From a virus, in the IMG/VR virus record IMGVR_UViG_3300032046_000023, positions 1 to 63,380 of that record: a stretch of 63,380 nucleotides of DNA. One strand, given 5' to 3'. Position numbers and translations under genes: made by a program. The notes under the pieces were generated by a model. That model did no database searches. It saw only the letters and a list, made by a program, of their open reading frames with translations, and was not told the DNA's origin. Positions 1 to 8,280 of this stretch are shown here, piece after piece. Numbering within the stretch: the stretch's first letter is position 1; each line of letters starts with the position of its first letter.

Positions 1-96
1 GGCAACTTTTCCGTTTTTTTTAATGATACAAATAAAAACATTTCAAATAAAATGGATAAAACAAAAATGATCTGGGAAGTCAAATACGAAAAATAG
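1..96 (+). CDS. C-terminal end of lipoprotein gene (continues from right edge)
   Basis: Frame 1 is open from the first base and stops with TAG at 94-96, encoding 31 residues that include NFSVFFND and end MIWEVKYEK. This looks like the last strands of an FxLYD-type beta domain. The lipoprotein that starts at 63110 and is truncated at 63380 lacks exactly this part, so the two pieces are probably one gene split by linearising a circular sequence. The codon phases do not match at a direct join (two more bases, or 3n+2, would be needed), so the join is inferred. The next gene starts directly after the stop. Confidence 0.6.
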   Translation, partial: GNFSVFFNDTNKNISNKMDKTKMIWEVKYEK

Positions 97-282
97 ATGG
101 TCTTCGTCTTCCTCGCCGCCCTAATCTGTCCGAATTGCGGCGCCGTCCTTCACGGCTATGACCTGAGCACGGATGCGACCGTGCTGGCCGTCATCAAATG
201 CCGGAATTGCGGCGAAGAATATGAAATGACCTATGACAAAATCACGCAAAAATCGGAGCTGAGAAAAAAGAGGGTGCATTGA
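97..282 (+). CDS. small zinc-ribbon protein
   Basis: This 61-residue protein has two CxxC knuckles, CPNC near residue 11 and CRNC near residue 35, spaced as in a zinc ribbon, followed by a basic tail. It starts immediately after the preceding TAG and its TGA overlaps the TTG start of the integrase as TTGA, so the two are translationally coupled. Such small zinc proteins often modulate phage lysogeny functions, but no specific role can be read here. Confidence 0.7.
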   Translation: MVFVFLAALICPNCGAVLHGYDLSTDATVLAVIKCRNCGEEYEMTYDKITQKSELRKKRVH

Positions 283-1385
283 CTCCCCGCCGACGCGAAG
301 GTCCGGTATTCAATCCCAAAAATCACGCCTACTATCTGGACTCCTATATTGGTTTTCCCCCAAACCACAAGCGCGTTCGGCTCTCACTCCGCACCCGCGA
401 TCCGGTCAAGGCACGTTGGCTGTGGGAACAAGAGTACCGGCGGCAATGGGAAAAGTATTACGGCATTCCGGGCGGCACCCCGCCGTCACCAGCGCCGATA
501 TTCGAGGATATTGCCCGCGAATTCATAGCCTACGAGCGCAACGTCAAACGTATCTCAGAATGGAAAATGTACGAGCGGCGATTGAATATTGTCGGCTCGT
601 TCTGGAAAGACAAGACGTTGGATGAAATTGGGAGCGTCGAGATCCAGGAGATTGATACCTGGCTCGCCGATCACGGCCGAGAGAAATATACCCGGAATCA
701 TTACATGGCGTTACTCAAGGCACTATTCAATTTCGCTATCCGAGAAAAATATTTCAGCGGCCGCAACCCGGTCAAGGAATTCCGGCCGTATATTGTGGAC
801 TCAAATCGTCGGGAATACACCGAGGACGAACTCAGGCGGATTCTCGAAGCGGCCGGCCGAATCGAAACCGAGACTCAGGCCAACGCGCGCGCACCCAAAT
901 ATGCGCGGCGGATCATTCTCATGCTCCTGCTTACCGGGATGCGTCTGGGCGAGCTCCTCAACCTCAAATGGGACAACGTGCGCGGGGACCGGATCGTCTT
1001 GCGCCGGACCGAAACAAAGCAGAAACGAGAGAAGACGATCCCATTGACCCCGGGTATCGAAGAAATCCTGGCAAGTCTCAAACTCGACTCGTGCGGTGAC
1101 GGTTATGTCCTGCCGATTGAAAATAGGAAAACGCGAGTAGAGGTCAAGTGGCTTATCCGGCGGGTGCGCGAAATCTCGGGCGTTTCGGATTTTATTTTGC
1201 ATGGCCTTCGGCATACGGCAGCCTCGATCATGGTCAGTGAAAGTTTAGGCCGGGGGGTCGGGTTGCAGGATATTATGAATATTTTGGGACATAATAGGAC
1301 AGAGACCCTTATGAAATATCAACACGATGATTTTTCTCGCATGAAAAAGGCAATGGAAACGCTTGAAAGCCGGATAAAGAAATGA
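279..1385 (+). CDS. int: tyrosine recombinase integrase
   Basis: At 368 residues this is full length for a phage tyrosine integrase catalysing attP x attB recombination. An N-terminal arm-binding region (about 1-65) precedes a SAM-like core-binding domain (about 75-170) and a catalytic domain (about 180-360). The catalytic set is visible: R222 in TGMRLGELL, H308 and R311 in HGLRHT, H338 in LGH, and nucleophile Y347 in MKYQH. The start is TTG inside the TTGA overlap with the upstream zinc gene, preceded by a GAGGG ribosome site. It faces away from the lytic genes and belongs to the plus-strand lysogeny block. attP probably lies in the non-coding stretch just downstream. Confidence 0.96.
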   Translation: MTPRRREGPVFNPKNHAYYLDSYIGFPPNHKRVRLSLRTRDPVKARWLWEQEYRRQWEKYYGIPGGTPPSPAPIFEDIAREFIAYERNVKRISEWKMYERRLNIVGSFWKDKTLDEIGSVEIQEIDTWLADHGREKYTRNHYMALLKALFNFAIREKYFSGRNPVKEFRPYIVDSNRREYTEDELRRILEAAGRIETETQANARAPKYARRIILMLLLTGMRLGELLNLKWDNVRGDRIVLRRTETKQKREKTIPLTPGIEEILASLKLDSCGDGYVLPIENRKTRVEVKWLIRRVREISGVSDFILHGLRHTAASIMVSESLGRGVGLQDIMNILGHNRTETLMKYQHDDFSRMKKAMETLESRIKK

Positions 1386-1738
1386 TATGCTCCCCGTCGG
1401 GCTACCGGGATGGAAATGCGATCTATGGTCAATATTTTGAAATCGGATTTATTATCGCATTGATATCATTAAGAATAAGAGATATCAAAATAGGGCCTAT
1501 AGTCCTTTGACGGCCTGCCTTATAAACCCTATCCCCTCATATGAAGCATAGCAAGGATATGTATATATAAGCATGAATTGTCAACTTTTCGTCCAGGGAT
1601 GGTCAAGGACGATCTTATTTTTGGGGGCGTGGAAATTCACGGAGAGGCAAAGGATCGTTGATCCTAGGGCCGATTCCGCCCCGAATTCGGCCTATCTAAT
1701 GGACGACGCAGGCGGAAGTCGGCAAGATTATCCCGGCT
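1386..1738. other. non-coding stretch after integrase, probable attP region
   Basis: No convincing gene lies in these 353 bases. The stretch is AT-rich in the middle and carries an 8-bp inverted repeat (1460-1488) and an 11-bp palindrome ATAGGGCCTAT (1490-1500). Its position directly after int and before a decayed integrase fragment makes it the best candidate for the phage attachment site. The core cannot be fixed without a bacterial junction. Confidence 0.4.
1460..1488. repeat. inverted repeat near putative attP
   Basis: TTGATATC at 1460-1467 and GATATCAA at 1481-1488 are perfect 8-base arms around 13 bases. The element could be an integrase arm or core-type site, or a weak bidirectional terminator between int and the converging lytic operon. 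Confidence 0.4.
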
Positions 1739-2068
1739 GTGTCGGAAATAAGCAAAAACGGCAAGATTCCCCGGCAAAGGAATTTTGGAGATTTGGTTTT
1801 GTTTGGATTGAATACGGGAATGAGAAAGTCCGAGATTTTGAATTTGCGGTGGGAGGACATAAAAGCGGAGGGAGCCAGAGTAGCGGGAAAGGACGGGAAA
1901 GTTAGGATCGTTCCGTTGAATACGTCGGCTATGGCGATATATAAAAAGCGACAATCAATGACTCAATTTGCATATAAGTTTACGGCACAAATTACGACAC
2001 AACTTAGACAAGTAAATCCAGGAATTTTTGCCAAGGGAATTTTGAGCCCGGACAATCGGTTTGATTGA
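1739..2068 (+). pseudogene. decayed fragment of a second tyrosine integrase
   Basis: The frame encodes LFGLNTGMRKSEILNLRWED then RIVPLNTSAMAIYKKR, the box I region (catalytic Arg) of a tyrosine recombinase plus the following strand. It stops making sense as an integrase after about residue 70, lacks the HxxR and Tyr boxes, and has no N-terminal domain. The wording differs from the intact integrase, so it is not a simple duplication. Its 3' part overlaps the end of the endolysin gene on the other strand. It is best read as a relic of an earlier integration module. Confidence 0.7.
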
Positions 2069-2420
2069 CCGCACTATGCGGTTTAATATTCGTTATCGGA
2101 ATTTGGAAAAGACGCATCCACATTTTGATTAATTTGGCGGCGGCGGCAAGTTGCGCATCGAGCGGAACGGTTTTATTGAAATCGCCGACGAGGCAGAGGC
2201 CGAGAGATTTATCATTATATCTCAATGTGTGAGCCCCATTTATATCCCAATCCCGACCGATTAAGATTTCGTAACTACCTTCAATATTTTCCACGCAAGC
2301 GTTATAACCTATATCCAAGTAATGTAGATTTTTGACGTGCCAATCCCGGATTTCATTCCAGGACAAGTCCGATCTGTCTTCACCCGCCGAATGATGGATG
2401 ATGACATAGGAAGGTTTCAA
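2004..2420 (-). CDS. endolysin, N-acetylmuramoyl-L-alanine amidase
   Basis: At 138 residues this matches the size of T7 lysozyme-type amidases (Amidase_2), zinc enzymes that cut the lactyl-amide bond of peptidoglycan. The hallmarks are VIIHHSA at residues 6-12, GYNACVE, the GAHT loop, LGLCLVGDF, and the C-terminal H...DCPGSKFPW, giving zinc ligands of the H/H/C type. The start is TTG with GGGG a few bases upstream. It is the last gene of the lytic operon, about 43 kb from the lysis-like membrane genes at 45-46 kb. Confidence 0.93.
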   Translation of the reverse strand: MKPSYVIIHHSAGEDRSDLSWNEIRDWHVKNLHYLDIGYNACVENIEGSYEILIGRDWDINGAHTLRYNDKSLGLCLVGDFNKTVPLDAQLAAAAKLIKMWMRLFQIPITNIKPHSAVNQTDCPGSKFPWQKFLDLLV

Positions 2421-2424
2421 CGGA

Positions 2425-2547
2425 TTACCCCATCATATGCCCGGCGCATCGTCCTCCGTTCCTATCCCGGCCCCGGCCATTCCTTTCTCCTATGCCGCCA
2501 AGTTCGCCGTCGCCTTCCATCTCTTTCTTTTTGAAAATACACATCAT
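2425..2547 (-). CDS. 40-residue hypothetical protein
   Basis: This small ORF begins with ATG overlapping the stop of the upstream gene as ATGA, the coupling used throughout this genome. It encodes a basic start (MMCIFKKKEMEGDG) and a Gly/Arg-rich remainder. There is no recognisable domain. Its placement between the metallopeptidase-like gene and the endolysin fills an otherwise empty gap. Confidence 0.4.
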   Translation of the reverse strand: MMCIFKKKEMEGDGELGGIGERNGRGRDRNGGRCAGHMMG

Positions 2548-3077
2548 TTTATTTCTTCTACCATCTCACCGGCTAAACCGGAATATACCGGATTATTATT
2601 TCGATAAGATAACAATTCTATCTCTAATTTTCGAGCAAATTCGTGGGCATCGGCATAGGATAAATTCATTTCCACCCGTTCATAATTCTCAACAATCTCA
2701 TGGAACAAAATAGATTCATGGCTCACCGGAACGCCATTCATATTTTGATATTTTCTGCTTAGATTCACAACAATATAACCGTCGAATCCAAATGGCGGAC
2801 ATGATAATTTCAGTTTTTCCCCCCGGCGATAATTAAGTCTAATATCGGGTTTATTGTCTTGATTAAAAACACCACTTTGTTTAGGATCGTCAATAATTTC
2901 TATCCCAAAGATGTTCGTAGATACTATCATTTTAACCAGCACCCAAACAACGGGATCGTTTTTAACCATATCGATAAAAGAATCAAAGCGAACATCAATA
3001 TATTGAATTAAATTTTGTCCTATCGGGAGAAGTCTGTTCAGAAAATCCAAGGACTGTTTATTTTTTGTTTTGATCAT
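2544..3077 (-). CDS. metallopeptidase-like protein with HEIVE motif
   Basis: The protein has 177 residues. The C-terminal third contains SILFHEIVENYERV followed about 10 residues later by DAHEFA, an arrangement resembling HExxE/HExxH zinc metallopeptidase cores with a downstream His or Glu ligand, as in some phage-borne effector-like peptidases. The first 60 residues are helical and hydrophobic in places. It lies between a collagen-like fibre and the endolysin. A role in cell-wall entry or release is possible, but the enzymatic activity is inferred only from the motif. Confidence 0.5.
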   Translation of the reverse strand: MIKTKNKQSLDFLNRLLPIGQNLIQYIDVRFDSFIDMVKNDPVVWVLVKMIVSTNIFGIEIIDDPKQSGVFNQDNKPDIRLNYRRGEKLKLSCPPFGFDGYIVVNLSRKYQNMNGVPVSHESILFHEIVENYERVEMNLSYADAHEFARKLEIELLSYRNNNPVYSGLAGEMVEEIK

Positions 3078-3086
3078 ATTTTTATT

Positions 3087-4118
3087 CTATACGGGCCATA
3101 TTGATTGAATATAACCATGTAAAATTTCTCCCGCCCAACCGCCTTCTCCACCCCACGTTCCATAACATCCGCCCCAAATACCCGTTTCTCCCTTTGGGCC
3201 TATTTCTCCCTCCGGACCCGTATATCCTTGTGGCCCCGTAGGTCCGGTTGGACCCGTTGCCCCGGTAGCGCCGGTCGGGCCTCCGGGACCCCATGTTCCC
3301 CTTTCACCGGCAGCACCCCCAACTCCCGTTATGCCTTGCGGTCCCTGTGGTCCGATTATTCCGTTATTGCCTTGTTCTCCTTGAACTCCGGTAATCCCCT
3401 GTGTCCCCTGATCTCCTTGAGTACCCGTATATCCCTGCGGACCTTGAACCCCCGTTATGCCCACCTCTCCTTGAGAACCTTGGATTCCGGTATTACCCTG
3501 TTCTCCTTGAACTCCGGTAATCCCCTGTGTCCCCTGAGTACCCTGGACGCCTGTATTTCCTTGAGAACCTTGAACCCCCGTTATACCTTGTGCTCCTGCC
3601 GGACCCTGTTCTCCCGTCGAACCTTGCGTTCCCATTGGACCGCCGGTTCCCGTAGGCCCGCTTTGGCCGATACTTCCTTGCGCTCCGGTTACCCCGGTCG
3701 GGCCGACAACCCCCGTCGGGCCGGAAGGTCCTATTTCTCCTTGAGGACCCGTTACCCCGGTCGGGCCGACAACCCCCGTCGGGCCGGAAGGCCCTATCTC
3801 TCCTTGAGGACCCGTTATTCCAGTCGGTCCCGCAACTCCCGTTACCCCGGTTGGGCCAATAGAACCCTGCGGACCCGTTACTCCGGTCGGGCCGACAACC
3901 CCCGTCGGGCCGGAAGGCCCTATCTCTCCTTGAGGACCCGTTATTCCAGTCGGTCCCGTGATGCCAACCGGCCCGGTTGCCCCTTGAATAAAACACGGTT
4001 CACCGGATGATCCAATAGGACCAATTGGTCCTATTGTTCCTTCAAAACCCAAGGCGCCCCCTGAAATGGGAGGATGGAAATCCTTCCAAATGCCGTCTAC
4101 TTTGCCAAAAACACCCAT
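3087..4118 (-). CDS. collagen-like tail fibre protein
   Basis: A 40-residue head ([14 protein letters not shown]) is followed by roughly 85 Gly-X-Y triplets rich in GPTG, GPQG, GVQG and GITG, then a short glycine/tryptophan-rich tip. Gly-X-Y runs fold as a collagen triple helix and form shafts of phage fibres. Thr- and Pro-rich triplets are also possible glycosylation targets, notable next to the glycosyltransferase fusion upstream. Long DNA blocks are shared with the second collagen-like gene at 6211-7101, suggesting gene conversion. Confidence 0.88.
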   Translation of the reverse strand: MGVFGKVDGIWKDFHPPISGGALGFEGTIGPIGPIGSSGEPCFIQGATGPVGITGPTGITGPQGEIGPSGPTGVVGPTGVTGPQGSIGPTGVTGVAGPTGITGPQGEIGPSGPTGVVGPTGVTGPQGEIGPSGPTGVVGPTGVTGAQGSIGQSGPTGTGGPMGTQGSTGEQGPAGAQGITGVQGSQGNTGVQGTQGTQGITGVQGEQGNTGIQGSQGEVGITGVQGPQGYTGTQGDQGTQGITGVQGEQGNNGIIGPQGPQGITGVGGAAGERGTWGPGGPTGATGATGPTGPTGPQGYTGPEGEIGPKGETGIWGGCYGTWGGEGGWAGEILHGYIQSIWPV

Positions 4119-4126
4119 TGATTATC

Positions 4127-4420
4127 TCAAGACAAATCACCCGAAGGCGGAATAAATTCTACTCCAAGAATGGTAGGTCTATCTTTCATGGCTAAAATAG
4201 ATGTTTTAACGGCAACCTTCACCATTTGCCAAGCTATTTCAACTACTTGAATATCGGTTTTTCCTATCGTGCCCGCCATAGGAACAAAAGCCTCTTTATA
4301 GAATCCTCCTTTCATTACTCCGGCATCTGTTTTAATGCCGATCAAAAATCCTACAATTTTCCCCGTAGGATTAAGTTGCGGATATAACTCAAATCGTGTG
4401 ATGATTACTTTTATTATCAT
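4127..4420 (-). CDS. hypothetical protein between fibre genes
   Basis: This 97-residue protein is predicted to be mostly beta then alpha (MIIKVIITRFELYPQL, then VVEIAWQMVKVAVKTS). It resembles no family I recognise. It sits between the collagen-like fibre and the methyltransferase-glycosyltransferase fusion on the same strand, so it may be a fibre chaperone or small virion protein. Confidence 0.6.
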   Translation of the reverse strand: MIIKVIITRFELYPQLNPTGKIVGFLIGIKTDAGVMKGGFYKEAFVPMAGTIGKTDIQVVEIAWQMVKVAVKTSILAMKDRPTILGVEFIPPSGDLS

Positions 4421-4432
4421 ACTCGTTCTCCA

Positions 4433-6208
4433 TCAAATATATTCTCGATTAAGCCAATCCAAATTTGTTCTACCGGGATTCGGCTGATACCAGCCTTTGT
4501 CATAGAGTGTCATCAACATATCAAAATATTCATCATACATTTTTGCTACACGCTCCAAAGTAAAATTCTTCATGGCAAACTCCCGACAATTATGGGACTT
4601 GATTTTGTCGATATTCATGGCTGCCCAAATAAATTGTTCCAAAGTTCTACACCTATAACCCGTAACTCCATGGATCACATTTTCAGCAAAGCACCCCCAG
4701 TCCGTCGTGATAACCGGAGTTCCCGAAAATCCCGCTTCAATGGATACGCCCTCGAACGGCCCAATGTATGTCGTTGGAACAAAAAGGGCTTTGGCTTCAC
4801 TCAAAAGTATCCGGCGTTTCTCCAAGTCGGCAAATCCGGCATATTCTATATAGGGGGCATCCGTATCGATGTGATCCACCGGAACGCCCTCGCGTCTCTG
4901 TCCGGCAATAATAAGTTTTCCGCCGACGGCCGAAACTACTTCCTTGGCTATATCGACGCCCTTTCTTTTAATCAATCGTCCTAGATAGAGAAAGTAATCT
5001 TTCTTCTCGGCCGAATAGGTAAAGTCGGCCGGATCAAAATAATTGGGAATGACGCAATCATAAAATAAACCATCCTCCACCGCCGTCTTCCCATAGGAAT
5101 AATGCATGAATGCATAACTCTCAAAAACTTTAAATTTAGCAAAGGTCGATGGATAACCAATTCCGGATTCAACTGTCAGACCTATATTAACCGCATCTGC
5201 GACAGCCTTCTGTCCCCACCCAAACGTGATGAGTAAGTAATCGGTATTCTGCTTTCTCTTGTTTATCTCTTGAATGGCCTTGTTGTTAAACATGGTGTAA
5301 GCAAAATCCTTACTGTCATGTTTATATTGGAATTTCTTCCAATCATAATTTCCATACGTCTTAAGAAGTATGTTTTTTGTGGAAACAGGAATAAATTCAT
5401 CGCACTCAACCGTCGATCCTTCCACACCGTAAAAATAGACTTTATGACCTGAATCCTTAAGCATTTTTCCCATCTTAAGAACTTTCTGCGAGAAGGCGCA
5501 CGCCACGGCCTCATCCTTGTTTGTCGGTAAATGGGCCAATCCCAAAAGATGAAATACTTTCTGTTTTGATCTAACTACATTTTTATTTTCCTTCACATTA
5601 TGCACGGCAATATAAGCATCGCCATAAAGGCCTTCTTCGTTATTCATATTTTTAACCGTTCCACTGAAATATTTATCCAGCCATTCTTTTGTTAATGAAA
5701 ACGGGTGCCCATCCGATATTCCGGTATTAAGCCACTCGAAAATTCTAATAATTTTTCCAATCTTCTTCGCCTTTCTCAGAATCTCGTCGGGATCAACAAC
5801 GTGTTGGAGAACGTTGTAAATCCAGACCTCGTCAAACTCCTCCAGACAAATCTCTTCGGCAAATTCAATTTTAAGTTCGACATTATGAGTCTCATATCTC
5901 TTTTTAATCCAAGCCGGGAAATTTCCCGGATCAATTACAACAGCTTTGTTAAAGTTCGTGCATTTGAGAAGTAAAGAAGTCGGACCGCCGCCGATGTCCA
6001 AAACGGATTTTCCTTTCAAATCAAATTCAAATCCCTGATTTCTATTGGGAATGACCTGCTTGAACTGATCCAGGCCCATGAACGACGCATATTTCAATTG
6101 TTTCCTTTCCTCATCATGGGTATTCACGCAATCTCCCCACCACCGTCGCTCCCATTCATTCTCTTTAACCCAATTTTCTTTGTTCACTACGAGAGACTCC
6201 TTTCTCAT
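4433..6208 (-). CDS. fused SAM methyltransferase and GT4 glycosyltransferase
   Basis: The protein has 591 residues. The N-terminal half carries a class I methyltransferase motif I (VLDIGGGPTSLL, about 69-80), an acidic end of strand 2 (VVIDPGNF) and motif-IV-like VWIYNVLQHV. From about residue 215 a GT-B fold follows, with FLYLGRLIKRKGVD and the GT4 donor-site segment FEGVSIEAGFSGTPVIT (EX7E-type). It would methylate and transfer sugars, with unknown acceptor. It lies between two collagen-like fibre genes, so fibre modification is an attractive inference. Confidence 0.88.
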   Translation of the reverse strand: MRKESLVVNKENWVKENEWERRWWGDCVNTHDEERKQLKYASFMGLDQFKQVIPNRNQGFEFDLKGKSVLDIGGGPTSLLLKCTNFNKAVVIDPGNFPAWIKKRYETHNVELKIEFAEEICLEEFDEVWIYNVLQHVVDPDEILRKAKKIGKIIRIFEWLNTGISDGHPFSLTKEWLDKYFSGTVKNMNNEEGLYGDAYIAVHNVKENKNVVRSKQKVFHLLGLAHLPTNKDEAVACAFSQKVLKMGKMLKDSGHKVYFYGVEGSTVECDEFIPVSTKNILLKTYGNYDWKKFQYKHDSKDFAYTMFNNKAIQEINKRKQNTDYLLITFGWGQKAVADAVNIGLTVESGIGYPSTFAKFKVFESYAFMHYSYGKTAVEDGLFYDCVIPNYFDPADFTYSAEKKDYFLYLGRLIKRKGVDIAKEVVSAVGGKLIIAGQRREGVPVDHIDTDAPYIEYAGFADLEKRRILLSEAKALFVPTTYIGPFEGVSIEAGFSGTPVITTDWGCFAENVIHGVTGYRCRTLEQFIWAAMNIDKIKSHNCREFAMKNFTLERVAKMYDEYFDMLMTLYDKGWYQPNPGRTNLDWLNREYI

Positions 6209-6210
6209 TC

Positions 6211-7101
6211 TTAACTGATATACGTAACAAGCCCGTTGTTTATTTCTATATAGGAGAAATAACCGGAAAAGTATCCAACACCGCCCAGTTCTCCGGGGTC
6301 TCCCGTATATCCCTGTAATCCTTGTGTTCCCATTTCACCCTCTTCACCCTGTAAACCCGTAGGTCCTTGCGGACCTTGCGCTCCTGTTTCACCGGGATCC
6401 CCTCCAAAACCAGTTGCACCCTGTGCCCCTTGCGGACCTTGTACGCCTTGAATTCCAGTTATTCCTTGAGCACCTTGAACTCCCGTATTTCCTTGCGGAC
6501 CTTGCGCTCCCTGAATACCCGTATATCCCTGCGGACCTTGAACCCCCGTTATGCCTTGTATTCCCTGTATACCCGTGTTTCCCTGTGTCCCCTGAGTGCC
6601 CTGGACGCCCGTATTGCCCTGTGGACCCTGTGGTCCCTGAATACCCGTATTCCCCTGCGATCCGGTAACTCCCGTTATACCCTGTGGTCCTTGGACACCT
6701 TGAATTCCAGTATTACCCTGCGGACCTTGAACCCCCGTTATACCTTGCGGGCCTCCGGGACCGGTCACGCCTGTTGCCCCGGTAGTTCCCACCGCTCCTT
6801 GAGGACCCGTTATTCCAGTCGGTCCCGCAACTCCCGTTACCCCGGTTGGGCCAATAGAACCCTGCGGACCCGTTACCCCGGTCGGGCCGACAACCCCCGT
6901 CGGGCCGGAAGGCCCTATTTCTCCCTGCGCCCCGGTGATTCCGGTCGGCCCCGTGATGCCAACCGGCCCGGTTGCCCCCTGTATTCCAGATTCCCCTTGC
7001 GGACCTATGGTACCCGTAATCCCCTGCGGTCCAGTAGGACCTTGAAGCCCCCCAATTGTCAAGGGTACCCAATCTTCACCGGTTTTAACGTAAATAGGCA
7101 T
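6211..7101 (-). CDS. second collagen-like tail fibre protein
   Basis: It encodes 296 residues. A short head ([18 protein letters not shown]) leads into about 80 Gly-X-Y triplets and ends with a non-collagen tip ([17 protein letters not shown]). The head and tip differ from the first collagen-like gene while the shaft shares near-identical DNA blocks, as expected for fibres whose tips diversify and shafts recombine. Confidence 0.88.
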   Translation of the reverse strand: MPIYVKTGEDWVPLTIGGLQGPTGPQGITGTIGPQGESGIQGATGPVGITGPTGITGAQGEIGPSGPTGVVGPTGVTGPQGSIGPTGVTGVAGPTGITGPQGAVGTTGATGVTGPGGPQGITGVQGPQGNTGIQGVQGPQGITGVTGSQGNTGIQGPQGPQGNTGVQGTQGTQGNTGIQGIQGITGVQGPQGYTGIQGAQGPQGNTGVQGAQGITGIQGVQGPQGAQGATGFGGDPGETGAQGPQGPTGLQGEEGEMGTQGLQGYTGDPGELGGVGYFSGYFSYIEINNGLVTYIS

Positions 7102-7122
7102 TTAAATTCTCAATTAATTTCC

Positions 7123-8280
7123 TTATGTCAAACTCATCAAATGGATTTCCATCCTGGTACGAGATATATGACCACCATAAACATCGACGGTATTTGCTCC
7201 GGTATCAACATATGCCCAAAGTCCTATCGTATCGTTTTCCGCACATTTGAAAATTCCAGCGATTGGCAAAATAATATTTTGAGCAAGGACTGTCTGCGAT
7301 ATCGTACTCGATACGGGGACGCCATTAATATAAATATGAGCACGGTATTCCTTAGATGCTATAACGTCCTTAAAGGCAACCGATGCTGTCACGGCATAGT
7401 ATCCGGCCACGGGGCAAGTAAAGAGATGCGTTACCGTGCTAAAATTGTTACCCGGATCATCCGTCTTCGTATCTAAAAGTATAAGGGTAGGTGTGATATC
7501 GGTCAGATTATCCATCGTTGTATACAGATACACTGAACATTTTGATAGTGTTGGCAAATCTATATCATACTGAAACCAAATATCTCCACTGTCTCCACCC
7601 GAAGGTGCATTAGCAGATATGGTCATTCTAGCCCCAAACTCTAAGGCGGACATCCCGTTGTTTATGCGAACATATTTGAGATTGGCGCTCGAATATGAAC
7701 TAGGAGTATCAGTAAGACTCAAAAAGGCGCCTACTCCCGCCGCCTCAGCTCCAGGCAATCCTTCCCGATGGATCGACATGAATATTTTCGATTCCCCGCC
7801 CTGAAAAGTTGCGTCCCATCCGGTAGCATAATATTTCAATGCAATAACATCACCCACGGCACAACTCAAAACATCCCCTCCGGTAATACCCCAATATTGA
7901 TCACCGTTTGCAAAAAAGGAATTTATCTTTCCAATCTTAGTTTTTTCCGTGGCTCCGAGATAAATAGACGCCGCGACGGTTGCATTCTGATCCGCACTAT
8001 TATGACGAAAATACAATCCTGCCTGAACCACATATTTCCCGGCAACCGGACAGGTATAAACATTAGAAGCAAAGTTTCCGTTAGGATCATAACTTTCAGT
8101 GTCGAGCGTCATCGTCGTCCAGGCATCATAAGTCGGCGTAAGATCGGTCGCACGATACGCCCGCGCCGAATACTTGGAGATAACCTGCGAAACATTTTTC
8201 CAAATCGCATGAGCCTCTTTCCAGTCTTGATTGCTATGACTTTGGAGATCGGTATTTTTAGCGAATGTATTTTGACCCAT
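7123..8280 (-). CDS. tail fibre with two C1q-like domains
   Basis: There are about 385 residues if started at the ATG that overlaps the upstream stop (TAATG); an extended start at 8307 is less likely. Two repeated beta-sandwich units are visible, each with FTCPVAGYYAV or YTCPVAGKYVV followed by an AxIYINGV-type strand, typical of C1q/TNF-like trimeric jelly rolls found at fibre tips. A linker with GLPGAEAAGVGAFLSLTDTP separates them. It is probably a receptor-binding fibre attached after the FN3 tail hub. Confidence 0.82.
   Translation of the reverse strand: MGQNTFAKNTDLQSHSNQDWKEAHAIWKNVSQVISKYSARAYRATDLTPTYDAWTTMTLDTESYDPNGNFASNVYTCPVAGKYVVQAGLYFRHNSADQNATVAASIYLGATEKTKIGKINSFFANGDQYWGITGGDVLSCAVGDVIALKYYATGWDATFQGGESKIFMSIHREGLPGAEAAGVGAFLSLTDTPSSYSSANLKYVRINNGMSALEFGARMTISANAPSGGDSGDIWFQYDIDLPTLSKCSVYLYTTMDNLTDITPTLILLDTKTDDPGNNFSTVTHLFTCPVAGYYAVTASVAFKDVIASKEYRAHIYINGVPVSSTISQTVLAQNIILPIAGIFKCAENDTIGLWAYVDTGANTVDVYGGHISRTRMEIHLMSLT

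Noticed and set aside
801-1214. 137-codon ORF on the minus strand inside the integrase gene
   Set aside because: It is antisense to a clear catalytic domain and has no ribosome site or domain.
1573-1905. 110-codon plus-strand ORF upstream of the integrase relic
   Set aside because: No domain or ribosome site, and it overlaps the relic's better-supported frame.
3228-4010. 260-codon plus-strand ORF rich in Ser/Arg/Leu
   Set aside because: It arises from the regular Gly-X-Y codons of the collagen-like gene on the other strand; the same occurs at 6367-7476.
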